This document shows, piece after piece, positions 6,645 through 9,258 of a stretch of DNA of 9,258 nucleotides. The DNA comes from Bacteroidales bacterium. GTDB taxonomy: Bacteria > Bacteroidota > Bacteroidia > Bacteroidales > WCHB1-69. Position 1 is the first letter of the stretch; each line of letters starts with the position of its first letter. The notes under the pieces were generated by a model that was not told the origin of the DNA, ran no database searches, and saw nothing but the letters and a program-made list of their open reading frames with translations. A program made the translations under genes and the position numbers. The stretch is from the NCBI GenBank assembly GCA_031272415.1, contig JAISTU010000041.1:1-9258 (forward strand). Direction: 5' to 3'.

Positions 6645-6992
6645 TTATTTTTTCACCAAATCCACGATTGCTTTGAATGCCTGTGGGTTGTTCATTGCAA
6701 GGTCTGCAAGGGATTTTCTGTTTAATTCTATCCCTTTTCCATGCAATTTCCCCATAAATACCGAATAAGACATATCATATTGTCTTACGCCTGCATTTAT
6801 ACGTGTTATCCACAGACTCCGAAAATTACGTTTTTTCTGTTTCCTGTCTCGGTAAGCATATTGCTGACCTTTTTCCCAAGTATTTTTGGCAACAGTCCAA
6901 ACATTTCTACGTTTTCCGAAGTATCCTCTGGTCAATTTGAGGATTTTCTTTCTTCTTGCTCTTGAAGCTACGTGATTTACTGATCTTGGCAT
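6645..6992 (-). CDS. rplT: 50S ribosomal protein L20
   Basis: 115 residues, the usual length, with the strongly basic N-terminal extension of L20 (MPRSVNHVASRARRKKILKL) followed by the conserved GYFGKRRNVWTVAKN and the RKQKKRNFRSLWITRINAG block (about 51-69). It binds 23S rRNA early in large-subunit assembly, and in several bacteria it represses its own operon. It is the last gene of infC-rpmI-rplT. Unlike its neighbours it has a strong Shine-Dalgarno, AAAGGAGA (7006-6999 on the minus strand) with AGGAG 7 nt from the ATG. The 84-nt gap to rpmI contains a possible hairpin (7020-7049). Confidence 0.97.
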   Translation of the reverse strand: MPRSVNHVASRARRKKILKLTRGYFGKRRNVWTVAKNTWEKGQQYAYRDRKQKKRNFRSLWITRINAGVRQYDMSYSVFMGKLHGKGIELNRKSLADLAMNNPQAFKAIVDLVKK

Positions 6993-7019
6993 ATAATTTC
7001 TCCTTTCTTTTTTTTACTT

Positions 7020-7049
7020 CAGCGCCGAAATATCGAACTTTTTGTGCTG
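7020..7049 (-). promoter_or_regulatory. Possible RNA hairpin between rpmI and rplT
   Basis: On the minus strand CAGC (7049-7046) can pair with GCTG (7023-7020), enclosing a small CGA-TATT-TCG stem-loop. It lies about 15 nt upstream of the rplT Shine-Dalgarno. It may influence rplT translation or be an L20 autoregulatory site, but the pairing is short. Confidence 0.3.
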
Positions 7050-7076
7050 ATAGTAATGGTTAATAACTAATTTTAA

Positions 7077-7271
7077 CTAACAATTAAGCATTGCTTTCAC
7101 CGCTTTGATATTAGAAGTATCTACAATGGCAGAGTAACCGAGATTACGCTTGCGTTTTGTTGACTTCTTTGTCAAAATATGGCTTTTATAAGCATGCTGT
7201 CTTTTAATTTTTCCTGTACCTGTAAAAGAAAATCTTTTTTTGGCACTTGCTTTTGTTTTTACTTTTGGCAT
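7077..7271 (-). CDS. rpmI: 50S ribosomal protein L35
   Basis: 64 residues, the normal size, with the L35 signature MPKVKTKASAKKRFSFTGTG then KIKRQHAYKSHILTKKSTKRKRNL. It is a small, very basic protein of the large ribosomal subunit. It lies 47 bp after infC and 84 bp before rplT, in the conserved infC-rpmI-rplT order. The upstream SD is weak. The C-terminus (IKAVKAMLNC) aligns with the family tail (VKxMLP) and ends unusually in cysteine. Confidence 0.96.
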   Translation of the reverse strand: MPKVKTKASAKKRFSFTGTGKIKRQHAYKSHILTKKSTKRKRNLGYSAIVDTSNIKAVKAMLNC

Positions 7272-7318
7272 CTTCTGTCTACTTTCTTTTTAAATTTTTA
7301 AATATATTAGTTTGAAAA

Positions 7319-7861
7319 TCAATTCGTTGTTTTTTTAGGGGCAAGAATAAGTACCATTCTTTTGCCGTCTAATTTAGGCAATTGGTCAGGCTTTCCATAT
7401 TCTTGACATTCTTTTGCAAAATCCAACAGCATTTCCTCGCCGCGGTCTTTGTAAATAATTGTTCTGCCTTTAAAAAATATATCTACCTTCACTTTATTGC
7501 CTTCTTTAAGAAATTCTATCGCATGTTTGACCTTAAATTCAAAATCATGTCCATCCGTATTAGGACCTAAACGGATTTCTTTGACCGAAACTTTAGCCGT
7601 TTTTGACTTAATTTCTTTTTGTTTTTTCTTCATTTCATAGAGGTGCTTTTGGTAGTCCATTACTTTGCATACCGGAGGCGTGGCGTTTGGAGAGATTTCT
7701 ACCAAATCCATGCGACAACTTGCCGCAATATCCATCGCCTCGCGCAAAGTAACAATACGCGCCTGCTTACCTTCTACTATCAGCCGCACAACTGGAGTTG
7801 TTATCTCATTATTGATATTGTGCTGATTTTCATTACGATTATTCTTCCCGTAACGCTCCAT
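7319..7861 (-). CDS. infC: Translation initiation factor IF-3
   Basis: 180 residues, full length. IF-3 binds the 30S subunit, checks initiator tRNA and start codon, and prevents premature 50S joining. The N-domain shows NINNEI..VVRLIVEG, REAMDIAASCRMDLVEISPN and PPVCKVMDYQKHLYE, including the family signature. A lysine-rich linker (KKKQKEIKSKTAKVSVKEI) follows, and the C-domain ends LPKLDGKRMVLILAPKK. The start is ATG at 7861-7859, preceded by AGGAAA. The next in-frame codons upstream contain no ATG, GTG or TTG before a stop. Many bacteria start infC with AUU or similar for autoregulation; that is not needed here. It leads the infC-rpmI-rplT operon from a promoter at 7944-7967, without the thrS gene often found upstream. 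Confidence 0.97.
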   Translation of the reverse strand: MERYGKNNRNENQHNINNEITTPVVRLIVEGKQARIVTLREAMDIAASCRMDLVEISPNATPPVCKVMDYQKHLYEMKKKQKEIKSKTAKVSVKEIRLGPNTDGHDFEFKVKHAIEFLKEGNKVKVDIFFKGRTIIYKDRGEEMLLDFAKECQEYGKPDQLPKLDGKRMVLILAPKKTTN

Positions 7862-7922
7862 TTTCCTATTCTTAAAAGTTGTACTTATATCTTAATCTCC
7901 TATACTTTAATTAATATTTTAT

Positions 7923-7937
7923 GCTAAAAAGTTTAGC
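7923..7937 (-). promoter_or_regulatory. 5'-terminal hairpin of the infC transcript
   Basis: GCTAAA and TTTAGC form a perfect 6-bp stem with a 3-nt loop. On the minus strand it begins 6 nt after the last base of the TATCTTTG box, so it would sit at the extreme 5' end of the infC-rpmI-rplT mRNA. It could stabilise the message or take part in control. It has no proper U-tract for termination. Confidence 0.5.
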
Positions 7938-7943
7938 CTTTTA

Positions 7944-7967
7944 CAAAGATACACTTTTTTCTCAATT
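7944..7967 (-). promoter_or_regulatory. Promoter of the infC-rpmI-rplT operon
   Basis: Read on the minus strand: AATT, 10 nt (GAGAAAAAAG), then TGTATCTTTGTA, with TATCTTTG (TAnnTTTG) at 7951-7944. The layout matches the serS and desulfurase-like promoters. The predicted start near 7937 gives a leader of about 76 nt to the infC ATG. Confidence 0.7.
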
Positions 7968-7992
7968 AAAAATTAAAAATGAAGAATTGAGA
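7961..7992. repeat. Degenerate heptad repeat and inverted repeat upstream of infC
   Basis: On the plus strand AATTAAA, AATTAAA, AATGAAG, AATTGAG (7964-7991) run in 7-bp register. The arms TCTCAATT (7960-7967) and AATTGAGA (7985-7992) form an 8-bp inverted repeat overlapping the AATT box of the infC promoter. This is the same repeat class as at 1666-1714. Confidence 0.5.
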
Positions 7993-8009
7993 GTGATTTT
8001 TTTTTCACT
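7992..8009. other. Short hairpin between the secreted-protein gene and infC
   Basis: AGTGA (7992-7996) and TCACT (8005-8009) flank an eight-T loop, with T-rich sequence next on the plus strand. On the minus strand, the direction of the flanking genes, the stem is followed by CTCAATTCTTC rather than a solid U-tract, so it is at best a weak terminator for the secreted-protein gene. Confidence 0.3.
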
Positions 8010-8032
8010 TTTTTTGCGTTCTCAAATTTTTT

Positions 8033-9258
8033 TCACTTCCCTCTCACCAGTGTTACACTACTTTGGGTGGTTAGCACTTTTTTGGTATTATTTTGGCAGG
8101 TGTAATTGACAATAGCATAATAAACTCCTGCATTTGCGGGCTGTCCGGTAGTTAAATTGCCATTCCAGCCCTTGTAAGTGTCTGTTTTAAAGACCAATAT
8201 ACCCCAACGGTCATAAATTAACATCTCAAAACTATTGAGTGCCGATTCCACTTGCGGCAAATAAACATCATCTGAGTTGACAGGAGCAAAAAAATTGTAC
8301 ATTTTTACTTTGCAATCACAAAATATTTCAATCGAATCTTCTCCAAAACAATTCCCTGAAAATGCTTTGACTTTGTAAAAACCATCTTTATAAATTTGTA
8401 TGGAAGATGTAGTTTCTCCTGTATTCCATTGATAATCAACATCTTTTTTATTCGTTTTCAATTCCATAAAACCATCTAAACAGACATCGCCGGAGGTGAG
8501 CAAATGTACATCATCAAAAATCAATTGTACAGCAATTACACTATCCTTAACACTACAGCCTTGATTACTCGCAATCAGAATATATTTACCTGATTCTGAA
8601 ATAGTTATCTCTTTGTTGAAACTCCCTGTATTCCACAAATAACGGTCGGCATTGGCAACTTCGGGATAAATATCTATTTTATCTGAATAACTGCACAAAA
8701 ACACAGTATCCTCCATTTCAATGCTTGGTCTTTGGACAACAAAAACCGTCAAAGTGTCCCTAATCGCTGCTTCAGATAGTGAATCCGCGACAGAATAAAA
8801 TACATAAGTTGTTGTAAATGAAGGGTTTACTCTCAAATAATAAGGCAAATTCCGAATATTGGCAATTGTATCAAAACTAACTCCGCCACTTGTGCTATAA
8901 ATCAATGTCCAAGGCGGCGTATCAATCATAGTCAAAGGAATATTTGTCGTATCCCCTATGCAGATAGTGTCATTGCGAGAAACAAATAGATAAGGATACA
9001 CATTGCCCTGTACCTCATAGCACCCCAAATCCACTTCACCCTCACAGATTCTCGGCAAACTATCCAAATCCACCCTTATCCATGAAATATCGGGAAAACT
9101 GTCAGGACTGTAGTACCGCATATCGCCCACATTGATAGCCGGACTGTTCGGCAAAAGGTGAAAATTCCCATTCGCCGTATCCACAAACATAGGAAAAGTA
9201 TCTAAAATAACTCCCTTATAGCCTCCCCACCCTTCTACAAGACAATGAGAAAAGGAAA
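8033..9258 (-). CDS. Secreted multidomain surface protein with CHU_C-type T9SS sorting domain (5' end outside window)
   Basis: 407 residues are visible. The frame is open to the right edge, so the ATG at 9190 is almost certainly internal. The sequence LVEGWGGYKGVILDTFPMFVD then LLPNSPAINVGD (within about 6-45) is typical of the last coils of a right-handed beta-helix (choice-of-anchor Q type). A beta-rich segment starts near 93. Two Ig-like repeats (about 180-245 and 250-313) share W-N-T-G, G-x-Y and G-C..DS positions. The last 94 residues (about 314-407) are the gliding-motility-associated C-terminal domain: FEMLIYDRWGILVFKTD, GWNGN, GVYYAIVNY and a final VTLVRG. That domain is a known type B T9SS signal. 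The protein is probably exported through T9SS and cell-surface bound or released, perhaps as an adhesin or polysaccharide-binding protein. The usual FTPNGDGIND entry to the domain is diverged here (FAPVNSDDVYLP). Confidence 0.85.
   Translation of the reverse strand, partial: SFSHCLVEGWGGYKGVILDTFPMFVDTANGNFHLLPNSPAINVGDMRYYSPDSFPDISWIRVDLDSLPRICEGEVDLGCYEVQGNVYPYLFVSRNDTICIGDTTNIPLTMIDTPPWTLIYSTSGGVSFDTIANIRNLPYYLRVNPSFTTTYVFYSVADSLSEAAIRDTLTVFVVQRPSIEMEDTVFLCSYSDKIDIYPEVANADRYLWNTGSFNKEITISESGKYILIASNQGCSVKDSVIAVQLIFDDVHLLTSGDVCLDGFMELKTNKKDVDYQWNTGETTSSIQIYKDGFYKVKAFSGNCFGEDSIEIFCDCKVKMYNFFAPVNSDDVYLPQVESALNSFEMLIYDRWGILVFKTDTYKGWNGNLTTGQPANAGVYYAIVNYTCQNNTKKVLTTQSSVTLVRGK

Noticed and set aside
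9188..9190. ATG at 9190 as the true start of the secreted-protein gene
   Set aside because: The frame stays open for 22 more codons to the window edge, and those codons encode conserved beta-helix sequence, so the gene begins outside the window.

Overview
The window looks like a chromosomal segment of an AT-rich member of the Bacteroidota. Four things point there. Promoters have the TAnnTTTG -7 box typical of that phylum. Most genes lack a clear Shine-Dalgarno sequence. A TPR/beta-propeller/OmpA protein resembles PorE of the type IX secretion system (T9SS). A large surface protein ends in the gliding-motility-associated (CHU_C-type) domain used as a T9SS sorting signal. No mobile element, CRISPR array, rRNA or tRNA is visible.

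Layout. (1) 2-322 (+): the 3' end of an unrecognised gene, then a terminator hairpin. (2) 490-1335 (-): a class I SAM-dependent methyltransferase. (3) 1336-1754: a long divergent intergenic region with a ~119-nt foldback, a smaller bulged hairpin, and two back-to-back promoters either side of a 49-bp array of seven heptanucleotides. (4) 1755-4986 (+): serS (seryl-tRNA synthetase), then after 31 bp the PorE-like protein. (5) 4987-5345: a 7-bp-period tandem array that begins at the stop codon, further inverted repeats, and a promoter. (6) 5346-6503 (+): a cysteine desulfurase-like PLP enzyme. (7) 6504-6644: a strong hairpin terminator shared by convergent genes. (8) 6645-7861 (-): the translation operon infC-rpmI-rplT with its own promoter. 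(9) 8033-9258 (-): the 3' end of a multidomain secreted protein that runs off the right edge.

How the genes relate. serS and infC-rpmI-rplT are housekeeping translation genes. The PorE-like protein (envelope anchor, likely T9SS-associated) and the CHU_C-domain protein (likely T9SS cargo) suggest a secreting, possibly gliding or polymer-degrading lineage. The methyltransferase and the desulfurase-like enzyme have no obvious pathway partners here.

The most unusual signal is non-coding. Four promoters share AATT-N10-TGTATnTTTGyA with identical spacing and none has TTTG at the usual -33 distance. They adjoin degenerate 7-bp-period repeats. Two of them are followed, exactly 6 nt past the -7 box, by a hairpin that would sit at the 5' end of the transcript. 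These patterns are read directly from the sequence; their function is inference.
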